A DNA stretch of 64,000 nt from Triops longicaudatus (Eukaryota > Arthropoda > Branchiopoda > Notostraca > Triopsidae): contig JAGQDJ010000039.1 in assembly GCA_022885665.1 (NCBI GenBank), positions 186,001-250,000 of the forward strand. The letters run 5' to 3'. Positions within the stretch are counted from its first letter, which is position 1. Every line of letters starts with the position of its first letter. The notes beneath the pieces were generated by a model. It had not been told where the DNA came from, did no database searches, and worked only from the letters and a program-made list of their open reading frames with translations. The translations under genes and the position numbers were made by a program. Below are positions 10,252-22,100 of the stretch, in pieces.

Positions 10252-12316
10252 ATGGATCGCTTGTTAAGATTAGGTGGCGCAGTTCCAGGCTTGGGACAAG
10301 CAGCCCCACCGCCAACTGATGCCCCGGTTGTGGATACGGCCGAGCAAGTGTATATCTCCTCCTTGGCTTTGTTGAAGATGCTAAAGCACGGAAGAGCCGG
10401 TGTACCTATGGAAGTCATGGGTTTGATGTTGGGCGAACTTGTGGATGACTACACAGTGCGCGTCATTGACGTATTCGCCATGCCTCAGTCTGGAACAGTA
10501 CGAGTTTTAGATACTTTTCGGTTTTAATCCTTCCTTTATTTGCAGTCCAACCATGCGAAAAATAACTTATTTAAAAGCAATCTAACTTCACCTACATAAT
10601 GCAAGCATTTTATTGCAAATAATAGAAAGTTACTCGAGAAACTAATTTGTGTCAGTTTAGTTCGAATGAATAGTTAGGTTAAAGAAAGTTTGTGTGTAGT
10701 TTTATTGAAGGTTTACACGTTAAAAGAGTGTGCGAAAATAAAACTTAAAGGAATGGGTTATTATTGTAAAGTAAAGAATGCCAGGAAGACCGAATATTAA
10801 TTAGATCTTGTGTTTTACAGGGTGTTAGCGTTGAAGCCGTCGATCCCGTATTCCAGGCTAAAATGTTGGACATGTTGAGACAAACCGGAAGGCCTGAGAT
10901 GGTGGTGGGTTGGTACCATTCTCATCCTGGCTTCGGTTGCTGGTTATCTGGTGTCGATATTAACACGCAACAATCTTTCGAAGCGTTGTCTGAGCGTGCC
11001 GTAGCTGTAGTAGTAGACCCTATTCAATCAGTGAAAGGCAAAGTGGTCATCGACGCCTTCCGACTCATCAATCCTAATATGATGGTTCTTGGCCAAGAAC
11101 CTCGTCAAACCACGTCCAACTTGGGACACCTTCAAAAACCCTCCATTCAGGTTTGCAAGTCCCGGTTACGATTTCCGTTGGCTGTTCTGATGATTCTCTC
11201 CTCCCGAACTATCGAATTTTATTAGTAAATCCCGAGCAAAACTATCTAGTCTCCGACCCAGACAAACGTGGTAGTAGAACTACAATAGTTTTGTTCATGC
11301 CAATTTTCGATTTTAAAGTAGTAGAAACTACATGCAACGCTTTTACGGACTTTCTGGAGTAAAACCGGGTTTAATAGCACTGAGCTAATTCCCTCGTGAT
11401 TTCGCAAACACAGAAGATGGAATAAGCAACAAAGTACTCAAATAGTCGATGGAACGCGAAAAGTGCAATTCCGAGCATTCGCACTGGGTAGTAATGAAGT
11501 CTCCCCTTAGGAGAGCAGGTTTGTGAGTTACGCACCAATTTGCAAGATCATTGCGGGATAACTCACGTAAGTTACGCTTAGCTAATGTACAACCGTATGT
11601 TTGGGTCCATTGTCGTAACGAATACTGTACTGGACAGCAGTGAAAGTGTCCTTTATGAGAACCTTCCTTTGGGGGTTATGGAATTTACCGCTTGCGCAAT
11701 TACGCTGCAGTTAACGTAGTACGATTTGCGTGTATCACTTTTACTATTCTACGTATTTTCTTATTCTTCGTGGCGAAAAAAAAGCAAGACAGCGTGTAAC
11801 TAGAGCCCAAAGCTTCGTTTGAGGCGTTTTTCTTTACGACAGGAAGTGCAAGATTAATAAATAGCAAGTCTCATGGATAGGAATGCTAAAAGAGCAGCCA
11901 ATGGAAACTATTATATAAATATTTGCGTTTTTAATTAACCAGCACTTTTTTAGGCTTTGATTCATGGTCTGAACCGACATTACTACTCCATTAGCATCAA
12001 TTACCGGAAAAACGAATTAGAGCAGAAAATGCTCTTGAACTTGCATAAAAAGTCCTGGATGGAAGGTCTGACACTCGCCGACTACGAAACCCATGCGGAA
12101 GAGACCGAAAAAACCGTTCTGGATATGTCAGATTTGGCCAAGCAGTACAACAAAGCGCTGGAAGATGAAGAGAAAATGACTCCAGAACAGTTAGCTATTA
12201 AGAATGTTGGCAAGCAAGATCCTAAACGCCATTTGGAAGAGAAAGTTGACATTCTTATGACGACCAATATCGTCCAGTGCTTGGGCGCTATGTTGGCTAC
12301 GGTTTCTTTCAAATGA
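10252..12316 (+). CDS. PSMD14: 26S proteasome lid deubiquitinase Rpn11
   Basis: Exons 10252-10497, 10821-11150 and 11954-12316 encode 312 residues (human 310). This is the JAMM metalloprotease of the proteasome lid that removes ubiquitin chains from substrates during degradation. The MPN+ domain is complete: the glutamate in GVPMEVMGLMLGE and the zinc motif GWYHSHPGFGCWLSGVD (HxH, then Ser and Asp). The C-terminal part has LNRHYYSISINYRKNELEQ, LHKKSWMEGLTL and a final helical segment, all family-typical. Both introns are phase 0. Intron 2 is about 800 bases and shows nothing notable. AATAAA at 12393, 77 bases past the stop, is a likely poly(A) signal. I see no missing residue. Confidence 0.97.
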
Positions 12317-13267
12317 TTTGTTTAAGAGAGAAAAATTTTTCAAGTGGAAAGATTGAGCGAAGGAAACTTTTTGTAACGTGGCGTTGGAGCGAAATAAAAC
12401 TTACATGCGTGAAAGACAAGCACGGTTTCTTTCCCTCTTTGATGAATCGGTACTCGAGCGTGGTAAGATTTCACATTTCACTTGAAATTCGTCTCGTAAA
12501 GGACGACGAATAGGAAATGAAGTTGACTGCTGTGCTCTTTTTGTGAAAAGGCGATTGGATAAGGCGAAAAGGAAGACCCCGCCATAGGGACGGCCTTGAC
12601 GGAAAGCTCAGAAGGAAAAGGTACCAAATCGATCGACAAAAGAGCACAGCACGATAACAACATCCAAGATGCAAACGAGAACAGGTAGTTCGGGAGACAA
12701 CTTGTGCCCAATATACATTACGCGTGAGTGAAGCTCCGGTTACGACTTTCAGTTGGAAACGAGTTTGCAGGTAGGAAGTGCTCGTTTTTACACTTTATTT
12801 GCCACACAGCAACTTGAAAAGGAAAATTTATCCTGTCATGGACAAACCATGTGTTGTCGCACGAATTGCGGCTTTTTAACGGAAATAAAAAATTAAAATT
12901 CACTGGATGGTCATCTGTTAACCCGTTCGACCTGGACAGCTACGTTTTCTAACGGTGTTCTTTTTTTTTTATCCAGTGACGGCTAGGCCTATCTAAAAGC
13001 CGGGGTTTTAACTTCCCCACAGGCTATCGCGGACCTCATCTTCAGTTTTCCCTTTTCCTTCGAATTTTATAGAAGAATTTTCAAAAGCAAAACACCAAGG
13101 AGCTGTGGTAGAAAGCGTCGACGCTGTACTGTGACTGCCTTCTGTTCTAAGGAAGTGCTTCTTTCTTTAGTAAGTAGAACAGTTTGTTGATTTAATTTCT
13201 TACTGAGTGCAATAAAAATACATGCTATGTGCACAGAATTTTCCGTCGCCGAGCAAATAGGAATAAA
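12317..13267. other. Intergenic between PSMD14 and the SDR gene
   Basis: Contains the PSMD14 3' end (AATAAA at 12393-12398) and the upstream region of the dehydrogenase. Short overlapping open frames on both strands have no recognisable motif. An 11-base T run sits near 12960. I see no RNA gene. Confidence 0.55.
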
Positions 13268-15134
13268 ATGTTACTCCAGTTGTACGCGTTAACAATTGTA
13301 CTCCTGGATATTTGCATACTCTTAATCAAGATTTTAACGACTTGGATTGAAGCCGTGTTCCGAACTTTGGTGCCAAGGGCGCAAAAATCCGTCGAAGGAG
13401 ACACTGTACTAGTAAGTTGATTTAAATCTCTGCATAGGCTTATTATTTTCTCTGATTTTCAGTATCCTTAGCATAGGGTATGGTTAAGTGTGGTCACATA
13501 ACTCAAGGCAATATAAGTTAAATTAGCCTTCTTCCGCCTTCTCCCTTTGATCTGTGTGTACACGTACGGCGTTACCAGGGTTTGTTAAAGATTTGTTAAA
13601 CAGGTCATTCGAACCCTATAAAAGTATTGATGAAAACGCACCTTAACCCAGGAATGTGGTCAGCTTGTAACCTTTTGCTAACACAGGTCACTTCGGCAGA
13701 AAAGTATTTTACGCAAACCTTTTTTTTTTATTGCCTGGTGCAGAAACCACAGTCTTTGGCGGCTTTCCTAACAATACCGCTAAATCGACAGATTTACGCG
13801 GCGTATTCTTTTTTTTTAAAGTCTTTTTCTTCAACTAACCTTTGTTAAAGCATGAGTGAAAACACAAACTTGGCTAGATCAGGTTAGGTTCCCCAGAGGG
13901 AGAATAGCGTGTCAGTGATAATCTAATCACAATTGAGGTCTAATAAAGGTTTGTTTTCACAGATTACAGGTGCAGGGCATGGAATTGGTCGAGAGTTATC
14001 ATACCAGCTGAGCAAGTTGGGTGCTACAATTGTTTGCACAGATATTAATCTGGCCACGGCCGAAGAAACGGCTGCTTATATCAAAGAGCAAGGAGGTCGT
14101 GCATTCGCTTATCATTGCGATGTTTCGCAAAGAACCCAGGTATGTCATCTGTGTTCCAATCCCCCATTTTTACCGCGAAAAACGTCTTACAAGAAAAATG
14201 TTAAACTAGGTCGAATCCATGGCTGAAAGAGTTCATAAAGACGTGGGCCCGGTGTCTATAATTGTCAACAATGCTGGGATAATGCCGTGTCATCCATTTT
14301 TGTCGCACGCAGTACAAGAAATCGACAGATGCATTGATGTCAACCTGAAAGGCTGTCTTTGGGTAAATAATAAAAAATGGAAAGGAAGAAAGCATGACAG
14401 AAAATTTCGCGGGTAGTCGGAATTAGGAACTTTTGGAATTTAGGTCATGCGATCTTTTTTACCCGATATGGTAGCGGCCCGGAAAGGCCACATCATCTCC
14501 ATGGCTTCAATAGCTGGTGCTTTTGGTTGTGAAAACCTCGTACCTTATTCTGCCACCAAATTTGCCGTACGAGGTAACACAAACTGAATTTTTTCGAAAA
14601 TTGTTTTGTGCTTTCTTTCGAAACATTTTTTTAATATGTACTTTTCCGTGTATGTGTTGTTTACAGGTTTAATGGAAGCGATGGTTGAAGAGATCCGCCG
14701 TGATCCTCGCAAATTAGATATCAAGTGCACCACCGTGTGTCCGTTTGTGGTCGACACGGGTTTATGCAAAAAGCCCCGAGTCAGGTAATCCCCCTTTTCC
14801 GTTCGTAAAGATGCTCTGGTTACTGACGCCCCGTTTGATTATTTTGTCAGGTTTCCTCGATTCATGCGGATTACTGATGTATCTGAAGCCGCTGCCATTA
14901 TAATCCGAGCAATGCGCCGCGAGGCTTCTATAGTCTTCGTCCCCGAATACATCTATTATGTCTGGTTAGCGACAAGGTAACAAAAAGACACTTCACGCAC
15001 CTACTCAAGCAGTTTGGCATGATTTTTTTTTTTTTTTTTTTTTGCCTTTGTACGGTCGCAGGTGGTTTCCGGAGCGAGTAACCCAATTATGGAACGACTT
15101 TTTAGACACCGGAGTAGAACCCCATGACGACTGA
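13268..15134 (+). CDS. Membrane-anchored short-chain dehydrogenase/reductase, SDR16C type (HSD17B11/RDH10-like)
   Basis: Exons 13268-13411, 13963-14139, 14210-14362, 14444-14573, 14667-14784, 14851-14976 and 15062-15134, 306 residues. An N-terminal hydrophobic helix (residues 1-25) suggests ER or lipid-droplet anchoring, as in SDR16C enzymes. The cofactor motif TGAGHGIG and a later Asp (TDINLA) fit NAD(H) preference. NNAG is present, as are catalytic Ser (ISMASIAG) and Tyr/Lys (YSATKFAV). The VCPFVVDTG motif follows. The family oxidises or reduces retinoids and steroids; I cannot tell which substrate. There is no in-frame ATG upstream of 13268. The last intron has a 21-base T run (15023-15043) before its acceptor. 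Confidence 0.93.
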
Positions 15135-16190
15135 TTGCGTTACTTCCAACAAAACTTGTTGACGTTGTTTTTCTGTAATTTTCCGCGTTACGAGAGTTGT
15201 TGAAGAGAATAAGTGACAAAACGTCTGTGAGCAAAGCCGTGACTAGAAATTTTTATAAAACGGGTTTGAAAAGTGCTGTGAACCAAATATGAACAGCCGT
15301 AAGAAAATCCAACAATGTGAACAACAATGCAAGCCTTCCTTTTAACAATTTCTGTTGTTATTTTTTTTACTGTATGAAAGTATGTAAAGCCTAAACTTTA
15401 TTGGTATTTAAGGAAAAAAAAAGGTTAAAGAATTTTTGAATATTTCTTTTCGCCATTGATTGGTCACTACAAACGAGATACTTTCAGATTTTCACACAAA
15501 ACCTCATTTTGTTTCTTATTTGCACTCCCGGAAACAAAAAAAAGGACATGCGAATTACTGTAAAAACTTTTCCTATGAAATAAAAGATAAAGGGGGAAAC
15601 TCGTTCTTTACGACACGGGGGAACTGGACGAAAGAATGTCTCCTCAAATTAGAAAGGGTTTTTCTTTCATTATTTTTGAAGGAAGAATTTCATGCCGCAT
15701 TTTCACCGCTCACTCACAGATAAGATAGTCCGGAGGATCAACAGGTTTGAACTTGGTTCATACAAGACTAGTTTTCACGAACTTTTCCCCATCAAAATCA
15801 CTGAGTTATTGCAGGAAGAGTTCTTTTCATTGGAGAATTTTCACTCTATAAGTATATGTCCATTCTATGCCCTCTTCTTGCGATCCGGATTTGCCCGGGC
15901 GGAACGTCTGGCAACCCGACTGATCGGAAGGCGAACTCGACTACCTGCGACCCAAAATTGGCCTCGAAACTAAAATACAAAAAAAAGATAATAATACAAT
16001 ATAATTTACAATACAAGATAATTTAAGTACACGACAATATCAGTTGACTTTGTTAATTTCCTCCAGAAACAATAAAAAGTGAAGGAATAACTTCACATCT
16101 TATGTAAGTTGCAACGCCAAATGCTACAAAATATAAACTAAAAACGATTGCCAAGACGCGTTCTATGTCGTAAGAAGTTAAGAGACAGAA
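15135..16190. other. Intergenic between the convergent SDR and myosin genes
   Basis: 3' flanks of two convergent genes. A plus-strand open stretch around 15460-15970 has no family motif, biased composition and no supporting splice pattern, so I do not call it a gene. Confidence 0.5.
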
Positions 16191-19100
16191 TTACTCGGTA
16201 GAAATGTTCACTTCCGGTGGCTTTCCTGTTGCATTTTGGACGACAAGGAAAACTTTGGTGACTAGTTCGATAATATGGCATGTTTGTAAGACAAAGTCGC
16301 CCTTGTGCGTATGCACAGCATCACTGGCACCCGCTCCGTGAAACAGACACCCGCCTTGCAAGCTTTTGGTTGATTCCAAACACACAGGACTCTACGAACA
16401 AGTAAAAGAAGAATCTTCGGTTAATATTTCAAAATAGATTTTGAGTCAAAGCTAACCATTTTGACATGGAAGAGGGCGATATCATCCAAAAAGGGCGATA
16501 AGGATATGCGCCAAACTTCGGAAGCAGGGACGCGGTATTTCACGTGAAGTGTGCGCTGGTCCATGACTAAAATTGCGTTGGTAGATACAACCAACAGCAC
16601 AGGCATAAACTATGGGAATGGTAAAAAAAAATCTCACGTAATTCAGTTTCTTGTGAAAATACAAATACAGTCTCCGCTGGCTCTGCACATTTCATAACGT
16701 GATTCGGACACGGCCAGAATTTTAAGACACTCCCTACGTAAATGATTCTCCAAAATTAGCTCTTCCCACTCAATTAATATAAAACAAATTCAAAAGTACC
16801 ACAATAAGAAGAGCTCCATGGGCGAAAAGTGCAGTTATCTGAGAACCTAATTTTTAGTGTAATCTCTACCAAAAATTCATAGATTTTCTTGCCTCTTTTC
16901 CTTTCTTCTTTGACAAAAAAGTAAAGGGAGTGGAATTTGGTAATACACACGTTCTGAAAATCTCATGTGGTGTAAGAAAGAATAAACCGACAATACATTC
17001 TGTAGAAAAATTTTACGAAAGTGACCCAGAGCATGCAGGAACTCTTGAAAAATTCTGGATAACTTTTATGAGGAAGTAAAACAGCGGCCATTTCCGGTTT
17101 ACACGGTGTTTCTTTTCCCGTGACCGAACGAAAAATAAACCAGCGGAGACTTGTAATCATGATTCCTACTTTGCCACTAGAGCGAGTAATTTTGTTAATT
17201 ATATCAGCGAAAACAACGTGCTGGTCCTGCGTATCGGCTGACATTCTTCTCCACTGCGCGTTTTGCCTCAAGCGAACGTAATCGCCTTGGAATGGATGAG
17301 ATACACTATCACAAGATATATATAAAAGAGAAATTCTGGTTGCAATTAATGTACAAGTACCTCTTGGAATAAGATTCTTTCCTATGTTTGAAAATAATAC
17401 TGGCAGTAACTTTCTCCCGCATTCGATTTCGCGCAGTCTGGTCAAACTGCGCCTGATATCGGTGACACTAGCACAAGTTAAACTCTATTAGAGAAGGCAA
17501 GCCGCTAAACAACACAAAACGATGAAGAACACAATACAAGCTAATGATCAACAGACAGGCGTTGTCGATTTATGATTTTTTGTCATCAACATTTATAATT
17601 TCGTAAAGTAATATTGCTGCGAAATGAAACAGCACTCTTGATTAATTTACGTTCCTAGATACAGGCACAGTCACATGCTGATTACTTACTCTCCATTTAT
17701 GATAGAGATTCTTGAGATAAAGGCTAGCTTCCGCCAACATAGGCGATACAGTTGGCCAATCTTTGCTAATGGGCGATGCGGATGGTAAACGACTAGCTAG
17801 TCGCACCAAAAATCGTCTTTTCTGCAAGATTTAACGATAGTTAACCTTATGAACTTCTTTTCGAACATCAAAGTCCAAACAACGCCTTGGTGGGTGGAGG
17901 GTGCTTTATTTTTAACAACAGATAACTGATTCAGCCAGTTATGTATAATTAATCTTGACATAAGTTACGTAATTTATCCTTAAAATGACCTTTCATGTAG
18001 CGTTAACAACAAAAGCTGCCCGAAAGGATTTTCACATGATCCCAAGCTAAACCCTCCACCTCCAGAAAGCCAAAAATGAGAAGTCAATAGTCAAGCGCAT
18101 TCGTAACAATATCGCGACAAAAATTCCGCGAAAAAGGTTACGAAGTTACAACAAGTGATTCGTCCGTTGTCTCAAGTTCCTTGTCCGCCACATTATTGTT
18201 ATCTTTGTCAAGCTTGCGTACTCTCCATGCCAAGTAATGCTTCTCGATCACGCTCACGGCCCAAGTCATTCGCCGTCGTTGCAGCATTTCGTCGTATTCC
18301 TGTCGAGCCTGTAGCAAAAAAGAAAATCACCCTAAATTAATCCGTATTATCAGTACAATGTTCTTAAGCATCTCGCGTTGGCTGAAGCAAATGTATGAAA
18401 CTATTAATTCCAAAGACCAACCACTTGGTAGAACAAGCGTTCCAACTGCCTTTTCCGTTTGTTTGACGAGAAATTTCCGGACTGAAATATGTCACAGGCC
18501 AAGCATGCAAAAAGAGAAAAAAGACATGCCCACATGAATATGGAAAACTGCGTGCACTTTTCGCGCCTTTGCGTAAAACTCCCGACAGAAAGGATAAGCG
18601 CCGAATTCAACTGAATTACAAACCTTCCGGCCACGGTAAAGAGCCTGCAAAAGTACAATTTTGGCTCGGGTATCCAAGAAATGTTTCCGTGACTGCAAAT
18701 AGGTGACAATATTCATTTGCAAACCAGACAACAAATGTAAATGCATAGACAAAGGCACACACGTAGTAAAAACGGAAAGATAAATGAGTCTGAAATTCGT
18801 ATACAAAGAAATACAACAAGCGGAAAGAAACGGTCCTTTACCTTATATCTTTTCCACGTTGCAGCTATCAACACTTGCGCTTTCTTCATTTTGCGAAACT
18901 GATTACGATGCCACCAACCTCGGAATGTTTTTTGCAGAAGAACTGCCAGATTCTCTAATCGCTGTCGTCGATATTCTTCCAGCTCCATAACCTTGACCAA
19001 ATATAGATAGATAAATAAAAAAAATAGACTCCAATACACAGATCATGCATAAATAAATCAAAGTAAAATAAGTTAAACTGGCCTCATTGGGTCTCACATT

Positions 19101-22100
19101 AATTTATTTTCCTTTTGTGTAAAAATGTGCGTACGAATTTTTATTCAGAAACACATTAATATAAAAATAACTGGAGTTAAGGCCAAACTCAGAATCATCG
19201 TACGTTTAAAATAGAAAGTAATATCAGTTGGGGAAAAATACACGACAGCAAAAATAAGCTAAAATTAAAAAAATATATTTTTACAAAATAAATAAAAGCG
19301 TCATTCTATGTCGTCGAGACTACAGCCAAATGTTGTGAATAAACAGAATTACCGTTCGAGGGTTTTTAATGAAAATTTTACTGCGTCCAAACGCGTATTC
19401 CGTCGCAGATACGGGCAAATGCCGTAAAATCATGGCCACACCCTCAATGGGCAATCCCTCCCACGTTGGCCAAGTTAAATTACTCAGCATTTTGTATCTT
19501 GCCAAGAATGCGAGGTACGTTTGACGATAAGCGAAGCCCATTCTCTTAACGCGCACGTTCTCCATTAGCCTATGATGTAGTAATGAAGGGTTAGGAAACA
19601 ATAAGGATATCAGCAACAATGTAAGGAAAATTTGTTGCGACGTTATATTTAAAAAAAGGTGCCCCTTGGCTTATTTACCCCAAGTAGCGTACTTGGTGCT
19701 GGACCAAGGCCATTTCAAAAATATTTGGCTGTTTCATCTCGTTAGGTTTGATGCACCGGACGTAATGTGGCATTTTGGTCGACAAGTTTTTCATTAAAGA
19801 GGCGACACTGAGTTTAAACTGCGATCCAGTCGTTGCCGGTCTCCTCAGCGTCGCTCGTCGAGGATTTCCTTCACAGAATTAACATTTGTATTAATTAGTT
19901 TTCATAACTTGTAGAGAATACATTAATTATTAGAATTACTACAAGATGTCCTACCTTCTGGAAAAAGTTCTTTGAGAATAGGTAACTCGCAGCGGTACAT
20001 GGCTTGGGACAAATCCCGGAAGAGCATATCATTATTCTTGTCAACAAACCCTTGCGTACTGTAGTTCACACAACCGGCATAATGCTTCAGCCTGTTTAAT
20101 GAAAGGAAGAGAAGCTTAAACAAATGGACATTCCAATTATCGTCTTTACCACTTAAAAGAGAAGGTGTAAACTCCGACTGTGGTCTAAACACCGATAAAC
20201 GCGTTTTTACCTCTATTACATATTGCTATCTAATCCCGGCAACGGGAAATTTTTATAATAATTGCTCTGTTCATGGCAAGTTGGTGTTCATTCCGCTTTG
20301 TCGTTGTTGAGTTACTTAATTTAAAAAATTTTATGCCTGACAGACTTTTCAAGAGCCATGAATAATTAGCCACTTTTATAAGAAAGTGCGTAAGTTAATA
20401 ACAATGTCTTTAGTTACTTGCTTAATTACCAGACTTTCTCAGAACTGTATACATAATACTGAATATTTAACTGTACTAGTGAGAAAAGTCTAAACTTGCA
20501 TAAATTAGTCATATGGTAAATTTTGACTAATTTATTTTTGCCAGTGCGTCACACACCAGGCGCTTTCGAAGGTTTTTAACCCGCCGAATTCATTAATATC
20601 GTCTTCCCCACGTAGTCGGAGTTTGGACCACAGTTTAAAAAATTTTAAAGAGATTTGGAAAAATTGCAATAAACAAAATTTGCGACGGCTTTTGAAAGTG
20701 TTTTTACGCGGATAATGGAGATAACACACTTGGGTATCTACTACAGAGGATTTTTTTCTTCACCTAACTTCTAAGAACGTTTTTTCGAAAAAATAAAAAT
20801 GGTAGTCGAAATTTACACCACTTCCTCTACACTGGCATCAGAACAATACTAAGATACATTTATGACAAGTGGCTACGTAAGATAATTGAAAGAAAAAGAC
20901 GAGCTAAAACATAAAAAAGGTAAGCAATATAACAAAACTAGCAAAATCGCAGCTATTCAATGACAACGAGAAACTAACAAGTTTGTTACCTAAAAGCTTC
21001 ATAAGGTAGTGAATTGTCAGACAAATTGGGACGATATAGGCGGGATTCAAAATGTTGATGGTCATGGAATGCTTGGCTGATCTTGTGCAAAAATGTATCG
21101 TCACTGACTTGGCCTGGTCGCAAGCATTCTTCATCCAGTAAGGACAATATCCCACCATTATTCTAACGAAAATATGAAATTATCATGTATAGGACTTTCC
21201 AACCCACAGAATGGTACACTATGCAACCCTTGCTGCGAGGATTCCTGCAACATCGCCTTACACCTATCAGGCCACTTCTTGATAGACACGTCTTTCTGGT
21301 GTCTGCCGTTAAAGTTGCCAGGAATCCGACCACAAAAATTGCAAAGTGTAGATTTAGCCGTAACATTCGACGTCATTTTCGCGTTACCTTTTCGATCAAG
21401 TCACAGATGCTCGCGTTATCGAAATACTCCACCGGACTCCATTCTAAGCCTTCTTTGACGTACTCCTCCTGCTCTTCTTTAAGCGTGAGCTCAATGAACA
21501 CTTGTTGCAACTTCTCGTTGCAATAATTGATAATAAATTGTTCAAAGCCATTCGTTTCCAATACTTCAAAGCCGTAAATGTCCAATACGCCCAACACTCG
21601 CTTTTTGCCCGTTTGCTTAACCTATTCTCACCAGAAAACAAAGAAAAAAATATCCATGACTTATGGCCTTAAAAAACATATTCAGGCATACTTTAATTTT
21701 TTCGTTAATTTGGTTCACAAACCACGTAAACAAGCGGCTGTACAACGCTTTGCATAGCGCGTCTCGGGCGTACACAGCTTCCGAGGCACTTAAATCGGTC
21801 AAAACGGCTTCTGTTTTTGCTTCCACCGTGCGAGAGGTCAGCGCGGCGTGTAACGAGCTTACGTCAGACCGCAACAAATCACAAACCTCATACATTTCTA
21901 AAAAGTGACGACAAATGAGATGATAATAATTACAGATCTGACGTTTTATTTTTCAATGAAGTCTTTCACGCAACGTGTGGAAAAACGAAAGATTACCTCT
22001 TCCCAGGGAACTCGAGTGAGACAAAGTGCCTTTATGGGATTCGCGGGTATCACGCGGAAGTGAAGAGTCGCGAGATAAAGGTAAGTAAGCGTCGTAGCTG

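Noticed and set aside
13600..13640. tRNA B-box-like GGGTTCGAATGA on the minus strand
   Set aside because: No A box, no acceptor stem and the B box lacks the usual final bases.
15460..15973. Plus-strand open frames between SDR and myosin
   Set aside because: No recognisable domain, no splice support, Lys/Phe-biased composition.
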